This document shows positions 38,712 to 52,423 of a stretch of 64,000 nt of DNA, one piece after another (within the stretch, counting starts at the first letter, position 1; each line of letters starts with the position of its first letter). This DNA comes from Sipunculus nudus (lineage: Eukaryota; Annelida; Sipuncula; Golfingiida; Sipunculidae): the NCBI GenBank assembly GCA_026874595.1, contig CM049310.1:35849558-35913557 (forward strand). Reading direction: 5' to 3'. Both the position numbers and the translations under genes were made by a program. Below the pieces are notes generated by a model. That model saw only the letters and a program-made list of their open reading frames with translations, was not told the origin of the DNA and made no database searches.

Positions 38712-40748
38712 GATAAGTCGATTTGGGATATGCGATTCATGGTTATTCAACAAAACTTTCACACATCGGCTGGGCATTGATCTCACTAAATTTATATTTT
38801 GCCACTCTTTGTTAATTCTTCCTGCTAGAAATAAGAGCGAATCCGTTTTGTATTAACGTTATAATCAACAGTATATTTATCATAAAATAAACATGCAAGA
38901 GTGTACTTTAATAATAATCATCCATTCTTATAATCGCTGTATTATTCGTAATATTATTACGGTCTATATCTCTCTATGTCATCTAGCAGATAAACTTTTG
39001 ATTGCATCTATAAAATGTTAAAGACCTTTCAGCGTAATAGTTAAAGGTATTAATCACTATACAACCCACATGGCCGCATGCTTAAATAGCACTGACCGAC
39101 GGCGTACATAAATCCTCTGAAGTCCTTAATTTGATTGAAGTGTGGTCCCCGTGTGGCAACAGTGACCGTGACCCCCATGGTTACGAGCGGCCTTCCCTTA
39201 TTATGTAGTTGACCTCTCTCTTTTGCGACAATGGTATCATATTGGACCGTATTGCCCGTACATCACTCACGTCACAAAAGGCTGGGAGGGTTAGCGAACT
39301 TCTAATGAAGACAAATCGTCGAGCAGCCGCCTATGCGGGGCATATGTTCGACCATTGTCCAGTGGTCATTGGAAATAACAGAGGACGCTTGCCCATTCAC
39401 CCCAAAAGTGAGGCTGGCCACACTTGACCCCTCTCAGAATGCTAAGCGTGTTGGGATGCGGTTAGGTTGGCATGAGACCGCGGCCACATGCAGAGCTGCT
39501 CTATTACCGCATGCCTGATTAAAAATGGACAGCGATCTTGCCTTTTCTGTGAGTTGGTCCATCATAAGCGCATGTAGTTCCTCTTCATCCCATAGATGCT
39601 TGCATTGTCACTGGAAGCTTAGCCCTTTACAGCTAGCGGTCAGTTACACAAAAAGCTCCTTTGAAGAAACAGAGAGGATTTACGTCTTACCTGAAGTTGT
39701 TACTAATTAGCTAAACGACGCGGTGGTTTCGGGTGGGGACATCCATAAAGGTCTACCTGTTGGGGTCAGCGTCCTTTCAGGTCATCGCATGCATGCAGGA
39801 TCCACCCTTCATGTTGATATCTAACACCATAAGCTTTTCAAGCACAGTCTGGAATAATTAATTGTAACATATGTTCTTTGTTGCATCAGGCTGGAAAGCA
39901 GTTTTCATGCATCTGGGTGTTCTATCAATGGTTAGAATCCTTTTTTTTTTTTCTTAATAAATTTTATTTGTCCTATAACTCTTCCTCCGTAGGCTTTTCT
40001 CCTGGTAAAGTCAATGTCATATAAATTCAAGCAATATACAATAAATTAACCATAATAAATAAAGTCAATGAAAGTCGAGAGTAGAAGGAAATGAAAATTG
40101 AAAAAGACGAAGAAAATAGGAGAAGGAAGAGCAGGAGGATACAACATTTGTGACTTTCCCATCAGATATAAAATACCTGGTCTTTTAGTCTAATCACTGA
40201 AACATGAAGCAGTATAAGTAGTAAGTTCCTACCAAATACTGAAGACAAAGACATTGAATTCTCTCAGACCCTCATGACTTCCCTAATAAATCTTTGATGG
40301 TAAAACTGGTGAATGAAATAACTTTGCAAAGTGGAGACCGAGCAAGAAGGGCAGAAAAATAGTATTAAGATATCCTACAACACATGCAGCATTCAAAATA
40401 CGGTTAAAAACAGTTTACCCTTGGGTTTCATGTAGAAATGGATTGCGGGATTTTAACTGCTGAATGTGCTATAAGTAAAAGATTGGCGTAGACGCTGTGT
40501 GCAAGACTAGGCAATAACATAACTCAGACTGGAGATGTTTTGCAATATTTTGTAAGCCCTATGCAATGAGAAATTATACAAGTTATTTGGGCATAAGCGG
40601 CGCAAAATATAGTATTGAAGGTCATATAAAAGTAATATTAACATTCGTCATCATCATCATCACCATACACAGCAGCGGCGGTGACATTTAGGTTTAAACG
40701 GACAGAGCATTGACAAAGTCTATATATACTGATGGATATATCTCGTTA

Positions 40749-40809
<61 letters not shown>

Positions 40810-41613
40810 AATTATAATGTTGATGTGTAATTGACTAGATCGCTTGTTCTCTACAGCAACTTTACTACGACTGTCCGAAAAAAAATGACCATACAGTTTA
40901 TCGCCTCTACCTGTTAATAAAAATGGAAGATAAAGGCCTTATATGTATTCCTATGTGATGGCCCTCCTGAAAACAATATTTGGAAATAATGGAATTGACA
41001 ATGGACTGGACAACTTTCTGCACAGTTCATAGTAAAACGTGTTTCCTCGGTTCAGAAAGAAATAAAGCCTGTTAAATTAAGACAAACTTACAGCATGAGT
41101 TCACTAAGCATGTCCAGTGCAACAAGTTCACTCATATTGGCGTAAGCTCTGAATAGACTCAAAAGCTCTGTACGAATGGGAAGGGTATACGGTAGTCTAT
41201 TGACTCATTATAGGTAATTTACTGTGTGTACATATACTCAAGTACAGCTCCGTGTGTATGCCCGACTCGGACATGGCAGGGAAAATGCGGGTCCTCTTGA
41301 AATCTAACCGGTATGGAAACAACCAGGAATAAAAGGTGCCCGGTTCTGAACTCCCCGCTCACGGTAGCATTGATTTATATCCAGAAAGATTAGCAACAAT
41401 TAGGAGGAAATTTGGATATTTGGGGTGTAATAAGTGTCAGTTCCTCTGGACAAATGACCATGGACACAGTCCGTCAGTGGATAACCATGCTGGTTGTTTG
41501 TCCACCCTCCATGTGTCAAACGGATTAAGATAAAGTTAACACTTTATATTACGAACCAGGCAACTTGCAATGCACAGTTATGCTTGCAGCTGTTGTACTT
41601 AAGCATACATGGG

Positions 41614-41684
<71 letters not shown>

Positions 41685-41876
41685 GTATATATATATATAG
41701 AAAGAGATTTAGTACAGTATTCTTAATTAAATAATTTATATCGTTTTACATATAAAGTATATACAGTATTTATGGAGAGTTAGCAAAACACTTTATTCCT
41801 CATATACATACACAGTGTTATATGTACACGCACTCATGTATTTTTAGTTATTAATTTATATATTTTTTTTTGGGGG

Positions 41877-41926
<50 letters not shown>

Positions 41927-42261
41927 CCAAACATACAATGCAGTGAAAATATACTCTGAATACATATAAATAATATATATATATATATATATATAGAATA
42001 TATATTCTATTGATACCCACTGTGGCATAAAAGGTTTGTTCTAATACCTTTAGCCTATACGTTCCCTGGCTATATCATTCATATTGTCATCACCTATCGG
42101 ATATATATTTAATTATTTATTTATTTATATACATTATTTAACAATGGTATTATACAAACCCAATTAGTGCTTAAATACTAATCTCACATGGGCCCTCGAG
42201 CGAAATTACAAATAGCAGAAATGTTAGCACATATACATAAGTAAATATATACATACATATA
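31380..42261. other. Gene-free upstream flank of gfi1
   Basis: About 11 kb with no supported gene. Simple repeats include (TA)n at about 32915-32956, 33719-33770, 38658-38706, 40752-40805 and 41618-41699, (GA)n at 36218-36251 and 41879-41924, and a G-tract at 36383-36399. GC-richer islands at 37640-38200, 39060-39450 and 41040-41530 are enhancer-like in composition. SOX-type ACAATGG (39228) and CCATTGT (39352) words occur in the second. Confidence 0.5.
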
Positions 42262-43425
42262 ACAAGTGACCCATGGATCATGACGCTCAGCTGACACTGA
42301 AGACCTTTACAAAAGGAATTTTATCATCTTAATGCCAAATTTTGTATGTGGTATCCCCATTCAACTGTAGCAATTAAAAGATCTTCAAATCAACAAGCAG
42401 AAAAAGTTTCATGATAATATGTCTAGCCATTCCTATGGAATCTAGCCTTTTTGTATGCAGTAAACTGAGCTAAAAATATCCATGCACATATTTGAAGGAC
42501 ACCCCTCGATGTCAAGACAGAAGATTCTAGGTCCAACAGTAAAATTTTGTACCCTGTCTGATTGTCTGGGTGCTTTAAATGTTTTTGGCCAGTAATACAG
42601 GTCACCATGACCTAACTTCAGGTTTTCATACATGGAGATTGCCCAAGACTTCGCTGTATAATACATTGGAACATTATAGGGCTGGCAGATACATCTGATT
42701 TTCAGGGTGCCAATAAATCATGTTTTTGGCCCATATTTCACAGAATATAGGTCACCATGACCTAAATCCAGGTTTCCATGCAGATTTGCCTGAATGCATG
42801 AAGATTTAGGCCAAATGGATACAATTTGTGCCCCGTCTCACTCTCTTGGTGCTGATAATCATGTCTTTTGCCCATAGTTTACAAAATTTAGGTCACCATG
42901 ATCTAATTTCAGGTTTTCCCAAGAGATTTGCCTAGGACCTTTCTGGATGTACAGTCAAAAGTTTCTAGGTCTGACGGTTACGATTTGTGCCCTGTTAACG
43001 GGCGGACTGCTTCATGTGAAAGTTTTAAAAATAGAGAGAAAAAATGCAATAAATATAGACAAAAAAAATACAGATGGCGCCACCAGTCTTCAGGATATGA
43101 TGAAAAACTCCATGATCAATACGCATGGAAAGAATTATGGCATTCAATTAATTAGTTATTCAGATACTGGAGATTTTGTATCAAACTTTAATTTTTTAGG
43201 GGTATTTTCGAGCCCATAGCTCGATGGATATAGGTCTACATGACCTAATACAGGTTTCCAAGGAGATTTTTTATGGACCTTAATGGGTTTTCAGTTAGAA
43301 GTTTCTAGGACAAGCGGTTATTATTTGTGCCCTGTTAACGGACGGACGGACAGACGGACAGACGACAGACAAAGAGTGATTTCTATAGCTCAGATGACAT
43401 TCAGTCAGCTGAGCTAAAAACTTGA
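42262..43425. repeat. Interspersed modular repeat family, copy 2
   Basis: Starts with AACAAGTGACCCATGGATCA and GCTCAGCTGAC (42285-42295) and ends with GTCAGCTGAGC (43404-43414), an exact 11-base inverted repeat. Module landmarks related to ATTTGTGCCCTGTTAAC occur near 42546, 42829, 42982 and 43322. A (GGAC/AGAC)n run at about 43339-43375 precedes the 3' end. This copy shows both ends of the family and is homologous to the copy at 11005. Confidence 0.8.
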
Positions 43426-44045
43426 TATGAAAATCACAAGCTACTTCGAACAGGAATAATTAATGAAAATTGACTGCCTAAAAACGTGAAGTGATAAAAT
43501 TTATGATTATACAATGTATGATTAAAAATGATTTTTAAGGAAACTAGAGTACATTGCATGCATGATTGGCTAAAAACATAAAATATTATATGATGAAACA
43601 CTATGACCAATTTGAATCTATAAAGTTAATATGGCTTAAGTGCCCGATTACAAGAGTGTATAGTCCCCCTTATGCTTTCACTGATTCTGGAAGCTTATTC
43701 CATGCATATACTCACACCCGAGAATCTGAATGACTGAGGCATCTTCTCTGCGCATGCATGCGATTAAAAGGCATGCAAAGCCGGTCTTTCTCGAGAATTA
43801 GATCTCAAAGAACACCGAGAGTTTACATGCAGACTCAATAGGAAAAAGACAAAGCATGTATTCAGGAGTAAGTGGTTTAAACACCTTAAACATTACAAGT
43901 GTGATATCGAACTGATAAAGATGAATGTTACCGTTTAATAATGGAATAATGATTTATTTTTCCCTTACAGGTAGCATTCCATTTGTACATATTTGGTTCG
44001 TATATGCGTATATGCAACTAGGAATAAATAAACAACCTCCAACCA

Positions 44046-44096
<51 letters not shown>

Positions 44097-47000
44097 TTGT
44101 CCTAAAAGAAACCTTTAAAACCCGTATTAAACTGGCCGTTTTGTTAAGCATGCAGCCATTGCTGATTTTAAGTAATTTTAATTGCATTTTTTCATATTAA
44201 TATTTGGCAACTCAGTGACGCATTTTAAGAAGCACTACATTTAAGTCGCCGAAATAATAAATAAAAAATAAATACTCTAGGAGAAATATATAGAGCCTTT
44301 TATTTCCAGAACGCCATTTGATTGTTAAATTCTGTCTATAGATAAATCATTTCTAATAAATGTAACGGGTTTTTGGGATTAGTTTACCATTAAGACAGTT
44401 AAAACAAAATCATGGTGGTGAATTCCTGTGACCACATACATTCTGTCGTGAAAAGGCGAGCAGATGCATCATCGTTTAGAATGTGGTAAACCGTGTATAA
44501 ACTGTGGTTGACCGTGGTTAACTGCATGTGGTTTGATGCATGCGCTATATACGGTCTGTGACGTGTAATTTTTTTCTGTATAGCTCAAGCGTTTAAAACT
44601 CTAAACGCTGAAGCCGACATGGAAAAAATATTGGGAAAAATTCTGGTTAATATATCTATATAGATGATTATGTCATCTGCATGGTATGAACATCCCGCAC
44701 AAAGTCTCTTTGCTATGAAATACAGAGACTAGAAAGAAACAAAACTGTGTCTCTCAACGGGGCGGTCCTGCCTACACAACTCAAGTCGGCAAGTTTGCTG
44801 TGCCCGCCGGGACTTACACGATTATTATTGATGCCTTGTGGCGTGGGTCTGTAGACGACCCGTGAGGGCGCGCGGCTCAAAAGGGCGCGAAAACATCGAT
44901 CGGCTGCTTTGCGTCCGTGTTAAACCTGTGCATGAAATTCCGTTTGAGGAAGAAATTGGCATAATACCCATCATTTCATCAATGTGTCACGCATGCGGGT
45001 AATTCGAAGGTCAAGTGATCTCAGCATGCAAGAGAGCGATTTACGATTAATTTCTCTCCGCAATTCATCATCAATTCCCCGCGCATCGTATTGGTATTCC
45101 AGAACGTCTACTTTGATTTGCAGTCGTTCATTAATTGGCAAGGATGGTGTCAGCGCTAGGAGATTTTGTGTCAGTTGCACCAAACTTATGACAGATTATT
45201 CCGTGATCAAGATTTGATTGCCTTTGTAGGTCTGACCTCACTCAACCGCTAGACACCCTCCCTGACCACGCCAGACGCCATAGTTCTCCACAATAAATAA
45301 CATTTTGCTAACTCTTGCCATGCTGATACAATATAAATTTTACCCTTCGACCTACGCTAGCTATACCTATTAACAAATGTCACCTGAACCTTTTACCGGT
45401 TTTCACAACACTGCAGCATGTAACAGAAAAACTTACCGATATTATTGAAGCACGCCACGCATGCAGTTTTATCTTGTTTAAAAATAATGACAAGCATTTA
45501 AAATAATAAAAAAAAGAAATAATGCAATAATTCGTTACATTGAACAATTCCATTCTCACTTATGATGTAACTTAAAAGATGTGTATTGATGATCATCAAA
45601 ACAGACCGGTTTAATAAAGATTAATTCAAAACACTGAAATTTGTATTGTTATCTTTCCTGTTTCAAGGATAGGTTTTTGTTTTCCTAATTCTGCGGCAGC
45701 TGGCTTCTCTGACTTTCGGGGGAAAAAATGAAAAATCAATATAATTGTGAAACTGAAAACGAATTTTAATCCATTGATTTTTGCTGTTTGTTTTACATTA
45801 ATTGCCTTTTACAAATCTTTGTTAAAGATATAAATATCATATAAATAACTCACATCTTTAAAATTCTTTTCAATCTTTATAAATTTTGGAAACCGTTTGT
45901 TCAGAACTGCAGTGCTTATAAAAAAAAATCTTCGTGGACGAATAAACCCAATCCCAATCCCGACCACTTATCAATTGAATTATCTATGGCCAGAACCGAC
46001 GACTTCCTCGGAAAAAAAATCCGCCTTGCTTAAGTTGCTTTTTAAATATATTCAGACGCATAATGGCATGGAAACTGTCTTTGGAAAATGTCAATAAACT
46101 GTATAACTGTACCCATAAATATAGTCTGTAAGCATGTATCATATTTTTTCTTTCCTACGCACAAATGTTTGCCTGAAATGTTTCGAAAATACATGGATAT
46201 ATAGGCCTATACATGCATGGGCTCATGCACCTGCATGGGGATGGATATATACGACTTCATAATGTCAATGACTTTTAATTTAACAATTAAAGCATCGCGT
46301 TTGGTGTATAGAAACTTGTCAACAGTTATAAAATATATATATTTTTTTTTCACATATACGGCATCTAGTCTGCATGAGCAATCACTTTTCTACGTTTGCG
46401 CTTAACATGCATGTATTGTCGGTAATAAAGAAAATAATATTTATTGAATGCTTTGTTCTCCTTTCCTCTTTACAGTGTTTAAAATTTGCAAGGTTTAAAT
46501 CACAAAATGTTCGTTTTAGCAATTGATATAATGTTTATAAATATATATGTGTATGTAGTTGATTAACTTATTCAGATTTTTATACATGCACCTATCGTAA
46601 AAGCCTGAACACGCGGTGTGGGGTGCATGGGGGGGGGGGGGGGGGGTTACAAATTGAACAACTCAGTCGATCAAACAATTATTTAGTTGTTAAAAGATAT
46701 AATTTCCAACGGTACGTACTGATGTTCGTTAAGAATCTCATTGTTATGTTATTTTAGTTATAAAAAGTTCCTGTATCTTCAGAGCAAAAATTTTAAAATG
46801 TATTTTACATATATAACTTCACATGGACAAGAATGGGTCTCCCATGCAGTTATGTTATTTCAACAGCCGCACACTGTGGAAGTACCTGCCATGGTACTTC
46901 GTGATAAGCGCAGTTTAACGGAGCGTCATGTAGAAAAAAAGGGGAAAACAAATTTAGAAAATTTCAGTTCTTTTTAAAGGAGCAGTTTTTATAAGCTCCA

Positions 47001-47689
47001 GGATCTAAGATATTCTGACAGATTTAGTGTGAAGACCGCGCAAATAATAGACAAAACAACATGCATCCACTGATTTTTTATCGGCATATATATGTATATA
47101 TATATATATTAATTCTTAAAAACACTGCAGTGTATTTTTAACTCTATAATATTTCAGAATTTTGTAATATTTAAGATATAAAGTGAATTTATATGATGGA
47201 TATATGATCATATAATTAATTCGGATTTTTTTTAATTAGGACTAGAATATATACTTCACAATGAAAGACATTCATTATTCATTTATCTTTAAAATTTAAA
47301 AACAAACTTACGTTTTGCAAAAATGTATTTTTGGTGATTCACCGTGGTTATACGGATCGACTGAAACAACACTTGTAGATTGAATTACAGAATCTAGAAA
47401 TCGCGATCCCCAATAAAGCCTTCAAGCAAAACACATGTTATCATTGCTAACAAACCGTGGAGTAGCACTTGCTTTAGCACAGTTTATTTACAAACATGCA
47501 ACGAGAGTTTAATTTGCATGAATGGTTCTGTTGCCACGCAACTTGAGAGAAACTTCAGTCTTTAGAGAGGCCCGCGCTCAGCACATGCCGCCCGGGACAC
47601 CAGATGTGCGAGAGGTTAGGGAGTACGGGACTGGAGTTGCATAGAGAAGTCTCTTTTCTTGTATTTACATGTTAATTAAGAGGAACAGC
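43426..47689. other. Non-coding stretch
   Basis: Contains (TA)n at 44048-44093, a G-tract at about 46629-46647, the island at 44860-45290 and the GC-rich block at 47560-47690. No supported gene apart from the tentative short exon at 47690. Confidence 0.45.
44860..45290. promoter_or_regulatory. Regulatory-like island
   Basis: Microsatellite-free, GC-richer block with ACGATTAATTTC and CATTAATTGGC homeodomain-type words. A 70-codon minus-strand frame without a normal start or splice acceptor crosses it and is not called. Confidence 0.25.
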
Positions 47690-47714
47690 ATGGCGACATC
47701 TGCAACTCAGACAG
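47690..47714 (+). CDS. Possible short first coding exon
   Basis: An ATG with A at -3 and G at +4 starts MATSATQT and runs into a consensus-like donor ACAG|GTCAGT at 47715. The preceding 120 bases are unusually GC-rich (CCCGCGCTCAGC, CCGCCCGGGAC), like a promoter. No downstream exon has been found, so this is tentative. Confidence 0.2.
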
Positions 47715-47966
47715 GTCAGTAAAACAGAGCCCAGCTGTTTGGTCTCTATTGTCGCCCGTGCTGTCTTTAGAGGACGCGGTCAATACCGACGCAATCATTT
47801 CGCCAAATATCCGTCTTTCGTCGAGTTAGAAATGCTAATGAGAAACTCAAAGAGTTGAATAACTGTTGTCTTAAAAAGCTCTCGAATTCTCGACATTGTT
47901 CAATGTATTCTAATTAATATGCATAGGTTAAATATCTGGATGTCCCCTGGCATTGCCGTAAATAAT

Positions 47967-48000
<34 letters not shown>

Positions 48001-49016
48001 TTATATAAGTAAATCTACCACACTCAACCATGTTATGATGGAAGTCAAGTGGTCAAAGGCTATACAAAGACTGAACTTAATAAAATTGCCGATGAAGAAA
48101 ATTTTTGTCTTTTTCAAGGATTTTAGTGACTTTATATATAAAAAAAATGATTATTCTAACTTTTCTATTATCAATATGTAATATATCTGTACTCAGATCT
48201 GTACCAGACCTGATAGTTTAGTTATGTGTATATTACTTCCATTTATTCTTCGAAATACGTTACGTTTATTTTGGAATTAATATAATAATTTGTATAGTTT
48301 CAGGATATATGAGGTATAGAAATAGAAATATAACAAACTAAACTTTAATGAATCGAATCACTCCATCTATCTTATACAAATGACTTTATACGTGCCAAGT
48401 TACATATATGATTGTATATATATAGACCTAATGTGCACCATGCAGGGTAGTGTATAAATGCTTGCAAACATTTAGTGTTATTGAACAGCTGTATATATGC
48501 TGCATGTATGTGTGTGATATTCGTATAATGGATAGGTGGATGGTCCACGTGGGTAATGTTTGTTGTGTTTTGATCTTTGGACGCACGAGACATATCTGTA
48601 TTTTTCGACTTTGACCGGCTGAGAATAACAGACGATCGCAAATAAAAAAAGGGCGGAGGAGCAGTCTGGTAGGCCTAGAGTATACATGTACCGTGCATGC
48701 AGTTGAGTAGGTCATGAAAAAAATCTGCCCTCCCCGTAGCTACCTTCCAGTCATTATATAGCCGACACCTCCGCGGATAAATAACCTTTATAATAGTATA
48801 TACCTCCATTAAAAAACGATTATTTTAAGGTTAACTGACGACGTTGCTACCCTAATACCACATGCACAGGACAAACACCCCTCCCTGACATTTGTGATTT
48901 TGTTATTATTGTATTTTCATTTTATATTTCAATGATTTTTTTATCTCTTGCCCTTTGCTATTCCTTTTAATTAAATCTCCCTATAATCCCATTTTTTTAT
49001 CAAACACAAAGTATTT

Positions 49017-49078
<62 letters not shown>

Positions 49079-49589
49079 TATACAGTGGCAAGCATATATA
49101 TAATTGCGGTGCACGTATACTGACGACAGCTTCTATATTAATCAGGACACAGTTCAGTTGGAATGGGGCGAGGCAGAAAATTGAGGATTTGTAAACTATA
49201 TAAAACACATCCTGATTTTAAGATTATAATACATGCGTTGGATAATGTTTTGAGAACCTTTGATTTGTGATATGAATTGTGTCCTGAGTATCATATTCAA
49301 GTTTAGAAAATTAAGGATTTTCAGTTTTCACCATATATAGGGTTAGCTTTAGATTTACCGGACAGAATTCATGCTCCGTCTGTTACAACAAGCTTGTAAA
49401 GCACCGATGGCGATTTATTATTATTGCATGAAACTCAGAGTTAATTGTAAATAATAGGAACAGCTATAGGTACCTATGTTAGGCAACAGTTACCTGACGA
49501 TCGCCGGATTGTATACATCATCTTCACCTTATATAGGCGTGAAACTCATGCACTGTTGTGACAAAATGGTTTGACGTGTTTAATACTCA

Positions 49590-49665
<76 letters not shown>

Positions 49666-51393
49666 GATATACAGTATGCATTTCGTCCAATGAATAAAAC
49701 ACTTTGAAATATTAGATGTATAATCTCATTTCCAATAATATATACACCAACACATGCATATGCAGGATATAATAAAGACAACAAGAGTAACAGTATATTA
49801 TATAATAACGTTATATATATTATTCTTTAATCATTATTCTGAATGAGATAATATGGAATACAGATTAATATCTCATATGAAATCGCATAAGATCGGGGCT
49901 GCATTTATGGTACATGACATATGTGTATTACTAATTATGTAAAATGTATAATCAGATTAGTCAGTCCTTGTATGCATGTCCTGTATACAATTAATACTCC
50001 CAATACCGTATTAGCATAGTAATATCCGTAGACAAAGATTTAATAATATTGTTCCTTATTCGTTCAATTCTTCAACAAATCGGCCAGGTATTGAATTTTG
50101 GTGACATGTAGCATCTGTTCGGGATCAAATCGAATCAAAATGGCAACAGATTCACAAGTTTCTCTGTTATACCGTTAAAATATTTACGCGCAGGTCCCTG
50201 GTAGGCATACAGAGCAGACGACATCTGTCCCGCGCTGTGACAGCGAGCATGCAACAGTTGGCGCGCACTACACAAACTTTGCGCCACTAACCAATCAATG
50301 AAAATTCGTCTTCGTATTATTCTCTTTATGATCCGAGACGACAGACGTCCCTAACTGAAGACGCTTTACGAAACATCTGAAATCTGCAAAATTTAACAAT
50401 GAAAATGATAGCGAAAGCAAGCATATGCAAAATTTCTACTGAGAATTCATCGGGTATATTTTTTTCTGCTTTATTTAAGTTTGATTTCGACTATTGAGGC
50501 ATAGGGTGCATAGGTACTTGTGTGAAAATATGCTGTCAGGAAAGTGAAAGAGAAACATACAAATCAAGCTGGCAGATTAAACAAACACTACAGGGCATAA
50601 AATGCCAGTTGCACCATTGTAGCGCAATTAAAGTTTAATGTGTGTCTTGGTGTGGCAACATGCCATACAGATGGGGAGAAAACCTCCATCAGTTTAAAGC
50701 ATTGTATATAATCGATTTGTGTGGTTCTCCATTTATATCCTGTTACTGTACCATATGTACACTTCTTTCATTTTTAATTGTACAGTTCATCACCTAAAGG
50801 TATTATAGGACGAAGCACGGCTTTATTGCATGGTCAGAAAAACACTGGAACCACATAGACATAGCGACTATATAATACTTTTAATAAACTCGTTTGGGGT
50901 GGGGGGGGGGGGGATGGGGAATATTAATATTTTAGTACGGATTTGAACAGCCATTCCAAAACATGCATATGCATGCATGAGTCCATATTAAATAGTCCGT
51001 ACAAATAAAAAAAGACCGATTACATGCACGAGCATATATGCAATCTATATATTTATACAAGGAGGTTCAATCCTTAATTGATATTTATGATTCAATATAT
51101 TTATCAAAGCAACGCGGAGCGGGGCGTCTCACCCAGTTGAAATTAACTCAGCGTGCATGATTTAGATATATACGACGAAATCGTAGAATGCAATAATACA
51201 AATATGTATGATGGTATGCAAACCCTTGACACAAAAGATACCAATATAAAATATAAGAAAATTAATTATCCTTAATTAATTCGCAGCGTTTCACACGTAT
51301 ATTTATTATATCCATCTAGCTTAAGGTGTACATGCATGCATGGTTTACTGCAGGTCGATCTTTTCTCTTTCTCTGTCTGTCTGTCTGTCTGTC

Positions 51394-51446
<53 letters not shown>

Positions 51447-52362
51447 TTATATATATATATATATTTGCAATCAAAATCATACTGAATATCCTGTCACAAT
51501 TTATCATTATGTAAATTCATGGAAACTTCTGTATGAAGGGTGATTTAATAGTGATAAGATTTTCACAAGTATAATGTTTATGAATTAAAAAATACAATTT
51601 GTCAAAATAATTCTTACAATAAACTGTGTTTTTAGAGAATTTGTTAATATATGTTACGCCCAAAATGTGACATTGCCCATTTCATGAAATGGGAAGTAAT
51701 GTGCCCCATATATACATTTTACTAGTATATAGTTATATGTATATTTATATAAATCTAGTTTTCAATTATTAATATATTTTCTTACATAATAATTACTTAG
51801 CTACATATTATATTATATATTACAAATTGTGAATATGAATTAGGGTCTATTAGAACAGCCATGGCATGCAGTGCATGTGTTTTGATACTAGTATACACTT
51901 TACAGTCACATATTTCCTGAAAAGGCTTCACGAGTGAGGCAGATTTGTTTGAATATGTTTATGTAATTGAATATATTAACTAAAAATAAAATATTTTATG
52001 AAAGTCTTGTTGTACTCTTAGACTGAATCTAGAATCTCCACTGCCATGTTTATAATTTACTAATATATGTTTATAATAAAATAATGTGTAGTCAATTATT
52101 CAAATGTTTTGTTATCACTTTACACAAAACAGTTTTTTGTTTACATGTATGCTTGTGTTAATCTAATACTGTAGCACGTGAGATAAGAATCCATCAGAGA
52201 TTTGTCGGTTAATTATGTGAAAATGGGCAACAGTTTTCTTGCTCTTTTTATGAAATGGGCAAGCAGAATTGAGTGATTTTGCCCATATTTCATGAAACTG
52301 AAATATATTAGCTATTAGACCCTCGAGTCTGCGAGTTCGAGTCCTGCCTGACTGAAGCATCA

Positions 52363-52423
<61 letters not shown>

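Noticed and set aside
44971-45183. 70-codon minus frame with coiled-coil-like sequence
   Set aside because: Lacks an ATG and an acceptor; the homeodomain-type words suggest a non-coding regulatory block instead.
51060-51075. GGTTCAATCC, a tRNA B-box-like word
   Set aside because: No upstream A box or acceptor stem could be found.
52310-52360. GAGTTCGAGTCC, a B-box-like word
   Set aside because: No A box, no cloverleaf, and it adjoins a TA array; not called as a tRNA or SINE.
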